Positions 29,467 to 39,349 of a stretch of DNA of 64,000 nt are shown here, in pieces. This stretch comes from Pedobacter sp. SL55. Lineage in GTDB: Bacteria > Bacteroidota > Bacteroidia > Sphingobacteriales > Sphingobacteriaceae. Within the stretch, counting starts at the first letter, position 1; the number at the start of each line of letters is the position of its first letter. The position numbers and the translations under genes were made by a program. The DNA lies in assembly GCF_026625705.1 (NCBI RefSeq), contig NZ_CP113059.1, forward strand, positions 2,852,001 through 2,916,000, in the 5' to 3' direction. The notes under the pieces were generated by a model, which was not told the origin of the DNA, made no database searches, and worked only from the letters and a program-made list of their open reading frames with translations.

Positions 29467-31374
29467 TTATCCCTCCAATTCCATAATCTCCGATGCCAGT
29501 TCTTCCCAAGCCTTTTGTGCCGCATCTAGCAAAGCTTTTTCAGCTAAATATTTTTTATTTGCTTCATCCAGCTTTTGCTGATGGCTAAAAACTTCTTCTT
29601 TTGCTAATTCAGCTTCACAATCTTTTACGCTTTGCTCAAACACCGCAATTTCTTCTTCGGTACGTTTCAGTTTATCGTTCAGTTTTTTTAATTGTTGCTG
29701 CGTACTTGGCGAAGCAGGTTCTTTAACCACAGGCTTTTTTTCTTCTGGTTTTACCGGAATTGCCTTTGGCATGGGTTTTACTCTTTTCGCATCCCATTCC
29801 TCAAACTCGGCATAAGTGCCTGGGTACTCTTTAATTTTATCCTCTTCTATGAACCAAATTTTGTTCGCCACATTGTCCAAGAAATACCTATCGTGCGACA
29901 CTGAGATAAAAGTTCCTTCGTACTGTTGTAGCGCCTGTATTAATATGTTTACCGATTGGATATCCAAGTGGTTGGTAGGCTCATCCAGAATTAAGAAATT
30001 GCTATCGGTAGTTAAAGATTTTGCCAAGGCCACCCTCGATTTCTCTCCCCCAGATAATACCTTGATCTTCTTGAAAACATCATCACCTGTAAACAAGAAA
30101 CAGCCTAAAATGCCACGTAATTCGGTATCGGTATGTTTTGGTGCAAAGGCTTGTAGTTCCTCTAAAATGGCATTGTCTAAGTGAAGCGATTCTAATTGGT
30201 GCTGCGCAAAGAAAGTGGTGGTTACATTATGACCAATTTCACACTTTCCTTCAAACTTTTCGGTGCCGGCAATGATACGCAACAAAGTAGATTTACCCTT
30301 GCCGTTGGCACCAATCAAAGCAATTTTATCGCCTTTTTCAATTACCGCTTCTGCATTTTTTAAAATTTCGATGTTGGGGTAGCTCTTCGAAATATTTTCT
30401 AAACGTACCACATGGCGGCCCGAAGGTTTCGAGAACTTAAACGCAAAATTTACCGTTGGGTTGTCATCATCCACGTCATCCACACGCTCCATTCTATCCA
30501 ACGCTTTCATACGAGATTGAGCCATTTTCGCCTTGCTAGCTTTAGCCTTAAAACGTTCAATTAAACGCTCTTCTTGCTTAATTTTAGCCTGCTGATTCTT
30601 AAACTCTCCGCGTTGAATTTCTGCTCGTAGTTCTTTTTCTTCTAAATAAAAGGAGTAGTTGCCTGCGTAGCTAGTTAATTTCCCCTTACGGCTTTCTACC
30701 GTTTTGTTGATAATCTTATCTAAGAAATACCTATCGTGCGACACAATCACAATGGCTCCTTCAAAACCAGCTAAATAGGTTTCCAACCACTTAATAGAAG
30801 GTAAATCCATGTGGTTGGTAGGCTCATCCAGTAATAGAATATCAGGATCTTGCAGCAGGATTTTCGCCAACATTACCCTCATTCGCCACCCTCCAGAAAA
30901 AGTATTTAACGGTCTTTTCTGATCTTCGGTACTGAAACCTAAACCGGCCAAAATCTCGTTGGCACGATACTCTATATTGTAGCCATCCAAAGCATCAAAT
31001 TCTTCCTGCTTTTGGGCCAATTTATTTAAAACATCTTCGCTGTAGTCTGTTTCTATAACCTTTAAAAGTTCTTCAATCTCGTCATGCAGCTTGTTTTGGC
31101 GGTCAAAGGCTTCCATTGCAACCGCTAAAATTGGGTTGTGGCTATCGTACGAAAGTAAATCTTGGTTTAAATAGCCAATGCGTAAATCTTTGGCCATAGA
31201 GACGCTGCCCGATGAAGGAGCATATTCGCCAACAATTATTTTTAGCAAGGTCGACTTTCCAGTTCCGTTCGCACCAATCAATCCAACTCTGTCTCCAGGT
31301 TTTATATGCCAGTCGGCTTCGTCGTATAAGGCCCTTGAGCCAATCAAAAAACTAAGGTTATTAATAGAAATCAT
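29467..31374 (-). CDS. ABC-F family ATPase
   Basis: This 635-residue soluble protein has two ABC cassettes. The Walker A motifs are GANGTGKST (about 35) and GANGKGKST (about 350), and the signatures are FSGGWRMR and LSGGEKSR, each followed by an LLLDEPTNHMD- or LILDEPTNHLD-type Walker B. The linker between the cassettes and the C-terminal coiled coil (about 555-635) are typical of ribosome-associated ABC-F factors. It should bind the ribosome and use ATP to help translation or relieve stalling. There is no membrane domain. Confidence 0.95.
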   Translation of the reverse strand: MISINNLSFLIGSRALYDEADWHIKPGDRVGLIGANGTGKSTLLKIIVGEYAPSSGSVSMAKDLRIGYLNQDLLSYDSHNPILAVAMEAFDRQNKLHDEIEELLKVIETDYSEDVLNKLAQKQEEFDALDGYNIEYRANEILAGLGFSTEDQKRPLNTFSGGWRMRVMLAKILLQDPDILLLDEPTNHMDLPSIKWLETYLAGFEGAIVIVSHDRYFLDKIINKTVESRKGKLTSYAGNYSFYLEEKELRAEIQRGEFKNQQAKIKQEERLIERFKAKASKAKMAQSRMKALDRMERVDDVDDDNPTVNFAFKFSKPSGRHVVRLENISKSYPNIEILKNAEAVIEKGDKIALIGANGKGKSTLLRIIAGTEKFEGKCEIGHNVTTTFFAQHQLESLHLDNAILEELQAFAPKHTDTELRGILGCFLFTGDDVFKKIKVLSGGEKSRVALAKSLTTDSNFLILDEPTNHLDIQSVNILIQALQQYEGTFISVSHDRYFLDNVANKIWFIEEDKIKEYPGTYAEFEEWDAKRVKPMPKAIPVKPEEKKPVVKEPASPSTQQQLKKLNDKLKRTEEEIAVFEQSVKDCEAELAKEEVFSHQQKLDEANKKYLAEKALLDAAQKAWEELASEIMELEG

Positions 31375-31707
31375 TATGGGGCAAAGGTAAGGAAATTTAC
31401 GGTTTTAGATTTACGATTTACGATTTCGAACAAATTCCGTAATATTTGGAAAAGCAATGACGGTAGTGCTGTTTTGTGTCACTCCCGCTTTCGTTTTAAT
31501 CTTTTCGCTGGTACTTTCCATCGATAACTGTCATGCTGAGTTTATCGAAACATCTGTTAGCAATGAACATTCTTCGACAAGCTCAGGATGACACCTGCAA
31601 AAAGTATTTGCACTTCAATCGGGTTTGGGAAACTTACATTTGTGTACCAAACTTTCTGTTCTTGGTGTCTTTGTGGTTGGTTTTTTATTTTTCTAACACT
31701 TTTGCTG
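31375..31707. repeat. Intergenic region with palindromic element TGTCATGCTGAG
   Basis: No gene is seen in this 333-base stretch. An element at 31529-31593 starts TGTCATGCTGAG and ends CTCAGGATGACA, with an inner TTTATCGAA/TTCTTCGAC pair. This is another common small palindromic repeat. A degenerate triplicate of TTTACGATTT-like sequence at about 31400-31425 is also visible. Confidence 0.65.
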
Positions 31708-32388
31708 CTAATCCGGAAATTCTACCTTAAAGCCAATGCCACGTACCGAATCAAACTTGATGCGCTCATCTTCCTTAAAATATTTTCGCAACCTCGTCAT
31801 GAAAACATCCAGGCTTCTACCCAAGAAATAATCATTTTCTCCCCAAAGCTTCTCTAAAATTTCTTTGCGGTTTACTACTTTATGGTTGTTTTGGCTCAGC
31901 AAAATCAGCAATTCCGTTTCCTTTTCGGTAATGGTATAAGTTTTATCTTTAAATACGATTTGATATTGAGAGGGTAGAAAGCTGTAATTGCCAATCGAAA
32001 TGATTTGTGCCAATTCACTTTTCTGCTCACGTTTGAGGATGTTTTTTACCCTCAGCAGCAATTCTTCTGGTTCGCAAGGTTTTGCAATGTAATCATCGGC
32101 GCCTAGTTTCAAACCTAAAATCCGGTCAATACTTTGTGCTTTGGCTGTTAGAAATAAAAAAGGAATTTTACTGCGCTCACTGATGATTTTCGATAAATCA
32201 AAGCCATTCATTTCTGGCATCATCACATCTATAATGGCCAATTGAATGTTATTCAACGCAGCTAATTTTTCCAAAACTAAAAGAGGATTTGAAAACCAAG
32301 TTACCTCGAAACCCGAAAATTCTAGGTATTGTTTTAAAACCAATCCCAGATCAAGATCATCTTCAACTAATAAAATATGGCTAAGCAT
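31708..32388 (-). CDS. OmpR-family response regulator
   Basis: This 226-residue regulator has an N-terminal receiver domain with the acidic pair VEDD, phospho-acceptor aspartate in AIIDVMMPEMNG (about 54) and lysine in YIAKPCEP (about 105). The C-terminal winged helix is intact (SLDVFMTRLRKYF, then SVRGIGFKVE). Its start overlaps the end of the sensor kinase gene by eight bases, so they form one transcript. It probably binds the TTAAC direct repeats at 33721-33747 that lie between the kinase and the divergent barrel gene. Confidence 0.93.
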   Translation of the reverse strand: MLSHILLVEDDLDLGLVLKQYLEFSGFEVTWFSNPLLVLEKLAALNNIQLAIIDVMMPEMNGFDLSKIISERSKIPFLFLTAKAQSIDRILGLKLGADDYIAKPCEPEELLLRVKNILKREQKSELAQIISIGNYSFLPSQYQIVFKDKTYTITEKETELLILLSQNNHKVVNRKEILEKLWGENDYFLGRSLDVFMTRLRKYFKEDERIKFDSVRGIGFKVEFPD

Positions 32389-33685
32389 TAGGTAAAGTAA
32401 TTTTAAAGGTTACGCCATTTAATTCATTTGAGGACACTTTGATGTTGCCGCTGTACTTTTCGACGATTTGTTTAATGATGTACAAACCTAAACCTAATCC
32501 GTTAATTTGTAGGTTTTCTGGTCTACTTACACGGTAATATTTATCAAAAATGTAAGGTTGTGCTTCTTCAGGTATACCAATACCATTATCAGCTATTTCT
32601 ATGTAAATCTGCTTTCCAAATTGCAAATTAACCTTCACTTCGCTTGCTTTATATTTCACTGAGTTTTCTACAAGATTATTCAAAATCTGCTCAAAATCGC
32701 TTTTTAGCAAAGTTTCATTGTTGTTAAACTCTATAACTGTTTGTAATTTAATTTGATCAAATCGTTTACTGATGTTCGAAACATAGCTATCAACATCTGT
32801 TTTTAAAAGCAGTTCACTATCGGAAGAAGAATTATGGATAGAAGAAACTACTTTTTCCAATCGCTGGATTTGTCTGTCTAATAGCTGCTTCATGTCGCTA
32901 TCTGGAGTGCTGGCTAAAGTGAATTTGACTGTAGTTAGCGGTGTGTTTAGTTCATGAGCGATAGAATCTATAGAGGTATAAAGCTGCGAAATTTTCAACT
33001 GTTGCAATTTTAAATTCTTTAACGTTCGCCAAAAAAGATAGGTAAGCAAAAGAATAATTGATAAACTGACCAACGATAAAGGCAATATTTTCTTAAAGAT
33101 GAGGTAATTTGCGTTCAGTAATTCTGCCGAAGTTCTGGACCGGATAATGTAATGGTAGTGTTCATCAACTTTTAGTTCTGTATCCTTTTCAGAAAAATTA
33201 GAGTTCCACTTGCCTTCGTTAAATACAAAACCTTCGCTAATTGGCGCTTTGGTTTTAAATAATATTAGTGGCGCTTTATTGGGTAGAAGGTCTTTTTTCT
33301 TGGTTTCGTCAAACACAGAATAGATTTCGCTTTTTAAAGCAATCTTAAAATCGGTATTGATGGTTTCCTTGGCTAGAATTGAATCTACTTGCGATTCGTA
33401 AAAGTTCTTGAAATGATACCATTGTTTCTTTTCACTGATTTTCTGGTTCATGAACTGTTGGTTTGACGATAACTTTTTTAAGCTCATGATTAAAGAATCT
33501 TCGCTAGACTCGCTCTCGTATTTTTCTAACTGCGTTAATACCTCACTAGCAATTAACTGTACCTTTTTATTTAAATCTTTTTTCTCCAAAAGATAAGAGT
33601 TGTACAGGTAATAGCTTTGCAAGGCAATCAACACCAAAAAGCTGATGACGAAAAGCAAAGTTGTGCCAATTTTTTTATTCATCAT
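32381..33685 (-). CDS. Membrane sensor histidine kinase
   Basis: This 434-residue kinase has one membrane segment near residues 8-28, a periplasmic sensor of about 165 residues with no recognised domain, and a second membrane segment near 200-220. The HisKA phospho-acceptor box is SIAHELNTPLTT. The ATP-binding part has an N box (NLVENSVKYK) and G boxes (ADNGIGIP, GLGLGLYI). It pairs with the OmpR-type regulator encoded after it. The divergent outer-membrane protein is the likely target. Confidence 0.93.
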   Translation of the reverse strand: MMNKKIGTTLLFVISFLVLIALQSYYLYNSYLLEKKDLNKKVQLIASEVLTQLEKYESESSEDSLIMSLKKLSSNQQFMNQKISEKKQWYHFKNFYESQVDSILAKETINTDFKIALKSEIYSVFDETKKKDLLPNKAPLILFKTKAPISEGFVFNEGKWNSNFSEKDTELKVDEHYHYIIRSRTSAELLNANYLIFKKILPLSLVSLSIILLLTYLFWRTLKNLKLQQLKISQLYTSIDSIAHELNTPLTTVKFTLASTPDSDMKQLLDRQIQRLEKVVSSIHNSSSDSELLLKTDVDSYVSNISKRFDQIKLQTVIEFNNNETLLKSDFEQILNNLVENSVKYKASEVKVNLQFGKQIYIEIADNGIGIPEEAQPYIFDKYYRVSRPENLQINGLGLGLYIIKQIVEKYSGNIKVSSNELNGVTFKITLPNA

Positions 33686-33720
33686 TCAAAAGTACGAAGC
33701 TAAATTAGTTCTTCACAACG

Positions 33721-33747
33721 TTAACCTTCCATTAACGTTTCGTTAAC
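33721..33747. promoter_or_regulatory. Three TTAAC direct repeats at 11-bp spacing (likely response-regulator operator)
   Basis: TTAAC occurs at 33721-33725, 33732-33736 and 33743-33747, exactly 11 bp apart, so all face the same side of the helix. OmpR/PhoB-type regulators bind this kind of tandem direct repeat. The site lies in the 102-base gap between the divergent sensor kinase and barrel genes, about 40 bases from the barrel start and 36 from the kinase start, so it could control both. The repeat is observed; binding is inferred. Confidence 0.6.
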
Positions 33748-33787
33748 TCAGCTTCTGCCATTTTCGCAACAGTTTTGCAGAAAATAA

Positions 33788-35953
33788 ATGACTATGAAGT
33801 TATCCCTCACTATTTTCTTGTGCATACCACTTTTTGTATGGGCACAAGAAGATACTACCAAAAAATCCTTAAAAAAAGATACAACAATTGTGTTGAATGC
33901 CGTAAACATAAACTATAAAAAACCAATGCTAAAACGCAAAGCGGATAGATTGGAGTTCAATATAGATCAAACGCCTTTGCAAAATTTAAACGGATGGGAC
34001 ATTTTGAAGAATACACCAAACGTGGTAATGAAAAACGACGCACTTTCTGTGCAGGGTAACACCCAAATTCTGGTAACGATCAACGACAAGCGAACTTTGA
34101 TGAGCCAAGAGCAGCTGAAACAATTTTTAGAAAATACGGAGGGTAGTAGCATCAGTTCCGTGGAAGTGATTACCAATCCGCCAGCAAAATATGAAGCTCA
34201 AGGCGGTGCAGTCATCAATATTAAAATGAAGCAAAATAAGTTAGCTGGCTACAAGGGCAAACTTTCGGGACGTTACCACCAATCTATTTATGCCAAGGGT
34301 AGAATAGGCTTGATGCAATCTTTCAATACCAATAAATGGGCTTTAAGTGGCGACTATAATTTTGTATCTGGAGATTATGTGCGTAAGAATATTGATGTAG
34401 TAACTTTTGCTGATGACCAAACGCGATGGGAGAGCGACATGGTTAGAAAGACACAGGCACATGAACAACATTCTTACAATTTTGCTGCACAATATAGTAT
34501 CGATACGCTTCAAAATATCCAGTTCGGTTTCGATGGGAATTACAACCCGGCATCTATTGGGAATTACAATGTGCCCACCAATATTTACAACACCACCAAC
34601 AATGTTCTACAGTCGAGTTATCAAACTTTAAATGATCGAAAACAGCGTTATGGAAGTTTCAATGCCTATTTAGCTTATGATAAAAAATTTGGGGCCAATA
34701 ACTTAACTTGGTCTAATAATTACAGTAACAATTATCATCGCGAAAACCAAGAAGTAGCCACTTTCTTTCGTTTCGTTAACGAACCAGAACGTTACAATCG
34801 CTTTGCAAACCACAGTTTACAGTTGATTGATTTGTACGCTTCGCAACTGGATTATCGTTTAAGCCAAAAAAAGCTAACCTTCGAAAGTGGCGTAAAATAC
34901 AGCTATGTAAGTAACCAAAACGATTTAAGTTTCTTCGATGGCAACCAACAAGATCTAGTGCTAGATCCAAATAGAAGTAACTTATTTAAGTACAAGGAAA
35001 ATATTTTTGCTGCTTATGCTTCTGCAAATTATCAATGGGATAAATGGGAAGCCAAGGCAGGTTTGCGTTCAGAAACTACCCTGATTAAAACGGTTTCCGA
35101 TAATCCTTTCGTAGAAAATAAGAATACCAGAACCAACTTATTTCCTACGGTTTATATGATGTACAATGTGGCTAAAGATCAGCAATTAGGGTTTTCTTAT
35201 GGCAAAAGGATCAACAGGCCCAATTATGATTTTCTTAACCCGTCGAAATCTTACTATAACTTCTACGCTTATTTTCAAGGCGATGCTAACTTAAAAGCTA
35301 CTATGATCCATAACTTGAGCACAACTTACACCTTGAAAGATTGGAATTTCGAACTTTACTATATCCACAGAGTTAACCCTTCGATGGAGATTTCTGTTCA
35401 AAATCCGGAAACTTTTGAGACTATTTACAACTATACCAACATCGAAAAGAGCAATAACTTCGGAGCTAATGTTTCTAAAAGTTTTTCGCTAACGGATAAA
35501 TGGAAAGTGAATTTATATGCCATGGGCGAGTACAACGACGATTATTTTATAGGTGTAGATAAGGTTTTGTATAAGAACAAAAATTTCTTCTACTACGGAA
35601 ATGTCTCTACCCAGATTACTTTAGATAAAGCCAAAACTTGGGATTTGAACATGTCTTACGTTTACAATTCTAAATCGATACAAGGTTCGTTTAATATCAC
35701 TTCATCGCAGAATACCAACATTGTGCTCAACAAGAAAATGTTCGACAAGAAATTTGAAGTTGGTTTCGTAGTCAACGATATTTTTAAAACGGATAACAGC
35801 ATCGTTTCTGCTAAGTACGCTAATCAAAACCAGTATTTTACAGATTATAGAGATACGCAATATTTCATGATCAACCTTAAATATAACTTTGGAAACCAGA
35901 AAGTGAAAGATGCGAAGGCCAGGGCAAAAACCGATGAGCAGAATAGGATGTAA
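33788..35953 (+). CDS. Outer-membrane beta-barrel protein of the TonB-receptor-like OMP_b-brl_3 family
   Basis: This 721-residue protein has a signal peptide (about 1-19), a short plug-like domain (LERLEFN-type start RKADRLEFNIDQTP, then SSVEVITNPPAKYEAQGGAVINIKM, about 50-150) and a long barrel ending MINLKYNFGNQK. It resembles TonB-dependent receptors but lacks the carboxypeptidase-regulatory-like N-domain. Either the ATG at 33788 or the one at 33794 may be used. It is divergent from a two-component system and shares its control region, so it is probably that system's target. The substrate is unknown. Confidence 0.85.
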   Translation: MTMKLSLTIFLCIPLFVWAQEDTTKKSLKKDTTIVLNAVNINYKKPMLKRKADRLEFNIDQTPLQNLNGWDILKNTPNVVMKNDALSVQGNTQILVTINDKRTLMSQEQLKQFLENTEGSSISSVEVITNPPAKYEAQGGAVINIKMKQNKLAGYKGKLSGRYHQSIYAKGRIGLMQSFNTNKWALSGDYNFVSGDYVRKNIDVVTFADDQTRWESDMVRKTQAHEQHSYNFAAQYSIDTLQNIQFGFDGNYNPASIGNYNVPTNIYNTTNNVLQSSYQTLNDRKQRYGSFNAYLAYDKKFGANNLTWSNNYSNNYHRENQEVATFFRFVNEPERYNRFANHSLQLIDLYASQLDYRLSQKKLTFESGVKYSYVSNQNDLSFFDGNQQDLVLDPNRSNLFKYKENIFAAYASANYQWDKWEAKAGLRSETTLIKTVSDNPFVENKNTRTNLFPTVYMMYNVAKDQQLGFSYGKRINRPNYDFLNPSKSYYNFYAYFQGDANLKATMIHNLSTTYTLKDWNFELYYIHRVNPSMEISVQNPETFETIYNYTNIEKSNNFGANVSKSFSLTDKWKVNLYAMGEYNDDYFIGVDKVLYKNKNFFYYGNVSTQITLDKAKTWDLNMSYVYNSKSIQGSFNITSSQNTNIVLNKKMFDKKFEVGFVVNDIFKTDNSIVSAKYANQNQYFTDYRDTQYFMINLKYNFGNQKVKDAKARAKTDEQNRM

Positions 35954-36006
35954 AAATTTGGACAAGCGAGAGTGGCGCCGAAAGTTTAGCGATGCTTTTT
36001 CTTTGT

Positions 36007-36089
36007 CGTCATTTTCGACGAAGAATGAGGAGAAATCTAGCTAATAGTTTATCCTGTGGCTAGATTTCTCTCTGCGTTCGAAATGACGA
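36007..36089. repeat. Interspersed palindromic element between convergent genes
   Basis: The element begins CGTCATTTTCGACG, contains the stem GAGAAATCTAGC (about 36029-36041) pairing with GCTAGATTTCTC (about 36059-36070), and ends TTCGAAATGACG. It lies between the convergent barrel and AsmA genes, where it could act as a bidirectional transcription end. Confidence 0.75.
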
Positions 36090-36115
36090 ACTATGAAAGT
36101 TATGGTTTAAACAAA

Positions 36116-39100
36116 CTACTTACTCTCCTCGTCTTCAGTTTCTTCCAATTTACCGTCTTTATTACGTTTCAGTTTAATAATTGGCTTTTCTTGCGTGCCA
36201 GTTACGCTTAACGGAATACCAATTAATCCGAAAGGAGGTAAACCTAATCTGCCCTTCAAATTTAAACGACCATCTAAGCTTACTTCGCCTTCAAATCTCG
36301 GTCTAAAACCAGCAATCTTCATTTTGGTACGTTCAATAGTCATGATGTTATTTTTGATAGAAGTTTTAACGACCACATCTTTCAAATTAGGGTTGGTTAA
36401 ACTATCTCTCTTAGTTTCTTTACTTACAGCATTCATCATTTTGAAACCAGCTAATTTCACATCCTTTAAAGTTAAAGTACCACTACCTTTTATAGATGGC
36501 AATACTGGGTACATTTCGTCATTCAATCTGCCTGTTAATTGGTAATCTAAGCCAACAATGCCCTTCACTTTCGAAGCAGAAGTAGCCATTTCTCTAAATA
36601 ACGTGATTTCTTTGTAAGCTCTGGCAATGTCAAATTCTTTGGCGTTCAGTTTAAAATAAAAGTTGGCAGATTTTGGACTGGTACTTTGGTAGCTCGCATC
36701 CATTAACACTTTTGCGCCGATGAGATCAAAGCCTGTTTCAGAAAGCATCAGTTTACCATTGTTAATTACCATTTTGCCTTTGGCGTTTTTAAGGTTCAGT
36801 CCGCTATATGCTACATTATCAGCATTGGCTATAAAACTTACATTTAAATTGGCAGGGATAAGGATCACGCCTTTAGTGGCACTTGCTGCTGCGGTAGTAT
36901 CGCCAGAGAAAGCCATAAATTCATCTGCTATAATATTCTTGCTATGCAACACAAAACTTCCGCTCAGTTTCTCTCTTTCGTCAAAAACAAAGTTCACGTA
37001 GTTGTTCAGATTTCCGTTTAATTTAAAATCTGAACCACCGTAAGTAGCATTAAACTCATCAAATTTTAAAGCCGAAGAAGTAAATGAAAACTTGCCGTTT
37101 TTAATGATGAACGCATTCGGGAACATATCGGTAAGAATATTCAAATCCTTAATGCTCATGAAACCTTTGTTCTGTAAACGACCATATCTGCCGGCCATTG
37201 CATCGCTCTGCAAGCCTTTAAAATTTACATTGGTGTAAATCAAGCCATGAACTTGGTAACCTGGAACTGCGAAGATCTTATACAGTTTTCCAATATCTAA
37301 AGTTCCTCTAGAAGCAATATCGTAAGATACATTTTCGAAGTTGCTTACATTAGCTTTTAACAAAAATGGCTGTTTTGCCATTTCGAACGAGATGGGTTTA
37401 ATGTGTACCAATGTGCCTTTTAATGTCCCGTCATTATTGGTAACAATTGCATCAATATCTATTTTTTCTAAAGCTTCGTTAAAGTTTGCGGTTTTGATAT
37501 AGCCTCTATCTAACTTTATTGAAGCCTTGGTAATAGGGAAAAGCTTCTTAATTTTATCATAAGAACCTTTGCTGTTTATATCAATCGCTAACTGTCCATC
37601 TAAAGCTAAATCTTTAATAGGGTAGAAGTTCTTAATTTCTGCAAAATTGATCGCTGTTTTTAAACCTAAATCTACTGTGATGTTGTTGATGGTCTGCAGT
37701 TTCAAATAGCCTTTAATGTAATTCGACATCGCATTGATATCGATACTGCTAATTTCTAACTTGGTGTTCTTGTAATCGCCGTTAACGTTGTTGCCTACAA
37801 AATCGAAGTTAATTTTATCTATAGGAGAGGGCAAAGAAGCATATTTGAAATAACCATTGCTCAGTTTAATTTTAGCATCAAAAGTTGGTACGGTAGCAAT
37901 AACGGTATCTACTTGCCGCAAACCACTTTTAACCACTTTTTTGCTGTATTTACCATCTGCATTTACACTCATTACTAGCCTACCTTTAATGTTTAGGCTA
38001 TCCATGTTCACCACTTTTGCCCATTTTTCTAAATCGATGTTAGAACGGGTTTTGGTATAGATTTGTGGTTCTTTCAATCCTTTGATTTTCGTAACCGAAG
38101 CCAAATAATCATTGCCAATATTAAAGAACAGACTGTCCATATTCAAATCCAAACTATCAGGATTTAAGCTCGGGATTTTGGTTTGTAGGTTTAAGAACAG
38201 GTTTTTGATAGGCTCTGGTGCATTCGGATTTTTGATTTCACCATCACGCACTTTCATATTGAAAGCCAAGCTTGGCATCGTGTTGCTTTCCGCAATGTAC
38301 TTTCCAATTAGGGATGCATCAATTTCGGCATAACCTTTTACCTTGGTTTTTTCCAATTTCTCAGCAATCTCGGCAGGTAAGGCAGTAAAGATATTTTGTA
38401 AATCGGTTTCCTTCGCCTGTGTTTTGAAATCCATATCATAACCATCTTTTAGGAAAGAAAAACGGCCTACAAAGCGAATAGGCAAGGAGTTGATTTTGAT
38501 GTCGTTTTCATCAAACAATAAATCTAAAGAGTTGGTATTGATTTTGGTAATCAATTTGGCATTTAACTCTTTGTGTAATAGGTAAGGAGTTCCTGCGTAA
38601 TAAATATCAGCATCTTTGATAGACAGCTTACTCTTTAAATCGAAAATTGCCTTACTTAAATCTCCAGTGCCGCTGTAATTAACTTGTCTGGCAACAATCA
38701 TCATCGGTATCGATTTGTCATTGTAAACCAAATCGCTGTTTTTGATGTAGATACCCTCTATTTTGATTGCTGTGCTACCTGTATCGGTACTTTTCTTTCC
38801 ATCGGCTTTGCTTTCGTAAACATTATAATTTGCGTGGCCTTGCTCATCAGAAAGGATATTGATTTTGGCATTGTCCAAGTAAAATTCATCTACTTTGATT
38901 TGATCGCCGAACAGAGAAAACAAATTGATACCCAGAGCCATTTGCTTTGCGTAGATCAAAGTGTCATTTTTAAAAGGCTCAGAACCTTTCAATAGAAACT
39001 CATCTAAATTAAGCGTTAAAGAAGGAAAATGCGTGAAAAATGAAAGTCCAGTGCCTTTAAAGCTAACTTCTCCTTTGATATTCTGATTAATCGTTTTGGT

Positions 39101-39247
39101 AATTTGCTGATTAATCGTTTTAGGGATAAGCAACGGAACGATAAATAGGAGCGCTATTAATGAGGCAATGCTAATGCCCAAGATTTTAAAAAACTTTTTC
39201 AAGATGGTAAGTGTTAATGGCGTTGCAAAGATATGTTGTAAAACCAT
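36116..39247 (-). CDS. AsmA-family protein
   Basis: This long periplasmic protein of about 1040 residues is anchored by one N-terminal membrane helix (ILGISIASLIALLFIVPLLIP). Its body is a repetitive beta-strand array of the AsmA/TamB-like bridge type, with the C-terminal block GLPPFGLIGIPLSVTG and an acidic tail (EETEDEESK). Relatives help move lipids or assemble outer-membrane proteins. An ATG at 39247 is possible. A TTG at 39202 would give the cleaner N-terminus LKKFFKILG and may be the true start. Confidence 0.85.
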   Translation of the reverse strand: MVLQHIFATPLTLTILKKFFKILGISIASLIALLFIVPLLIPKTINQQITKTINQNIKGEVSFKGTGLSFFTHFPSLTLNLDEFLLKGSEPFKNDTLIYAKQMALGINLFSLFGDQIKVDEFYLDNAKINILSDEQGHANYNVYESKADGKKSTDTGSTAIKIEGIYIKNSDLVYNDKSIPMMIVARQVNYSGTGDLSKAIFDLKSKLSIKDADIYYAGTPYLLHKELNAKLITKINTNSLDLLFDENDIKINSLPIRFVGRFSFLKDGYDMDFKTQAKETDLQNIFTALPAEIAEKLEKTKVKGYAEIDASLIGKYIAESNTMPSLAFNMKVRDGEIKNPNAPEPIKNLFLNLQTKIPSLNPDSLDLNMDSLFFNIGNDYLASVTKIKGLKEPQIYTKTRSNIDLEKWAKVVNMDSLNIKGRLVMSVNADGKYSKKVVKSGLRQVDTVIATVPTFDAKIKLSNGYFKYASLPSPIDKINFDFVGNNVNGDYKNTKLEISSIDINAMSNYIKGYLKLQTINNITVDLGLKTAINFAEIKNFYPIKDLALDGQLAIDINSKGSYDKIKKLFPITKASIKLDRGYIKTANFNEALEKIDIDAIVTNNDGTLKGTLVHIKPISFEMAKQPFLLKANVSNFENVSYDIASRGTLDIGKLYKIFAVPGYQVHGLIYTNVNFKGLQSDAMAGRYGRLQNKGFMSIKDLNILTDMFPNAFIIKNGKFSFTSSALKFDEFNATYGGSDFKLNGNLNNYVNFVFDEREKLSGSFVLHSKNIIADEFMAFSGDTTAAASATKGVILIPANLNVSFIANADNVAYSGLNLKNAKGKMVINNGKLMLSETGFDLIGAKVLMDASYQSTSPKSANFYFKLNAKEFDIARAYKEITLFREMATSASKVKGIVGLDYQLTGRLNDEMYPVLPSIKGSGTLTLKDVKLAGFKMMNAVSKETKRDSLTNPNLKDVVVKTSIKNNIMTIERTKMKIAGFRPRFEGEVSLDGRLNLKGRLGLPPFGLIGIPLSVTGTQEKPIIKLKRNKDGKLEETEDEESK

Positions 39248-39293
39248 TATTAAACTATTTCTAACATATTTTAACAAAAAAATGGTAGAATAA

Positions 39294-39325
39294 TTTGTGA
39301 GCTCGATAAGTATTGTGTTACTTTG
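39294..39325 (+). promoter_or_regulatory. Probable Bacteroidota-type promoter of the Rrf2 gene
   Basis: TTTG at 39294-39297 and TTACTTTG at 39318-39325, 20 bases apart, match the Bacteroidota -33 (TTTG) and -7 (TAnnTTTG) pattern with one mismatch. The operator-like palindrome begins three bases after the -7 element, where a bound repressor would block transcription. Confidence 0.5.
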
Positions 39326-39327
39326 TA

Positions 39328-39348
39328 CTGTAATAAATAAAATTACAG
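39328..39348. promoter_or_regulatory. Palindromic operator upstream of Rrf2 regulator
   Basis: CTGTAAT (39328-39334) and ATTACAG (39342-39348) form a perfect inverted repeat with a 7-base A/T spacer, ending two bases before the ATG of the Rrf2 gene. The same TGTAAT-N7-TTACA arrangement recurs at 39777-39796 before the oxidoreductase gene, which strongly suggests the Rrf2 protein's own binding site. Confidence 0.65.
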
Positions 39349-39349
39349 A

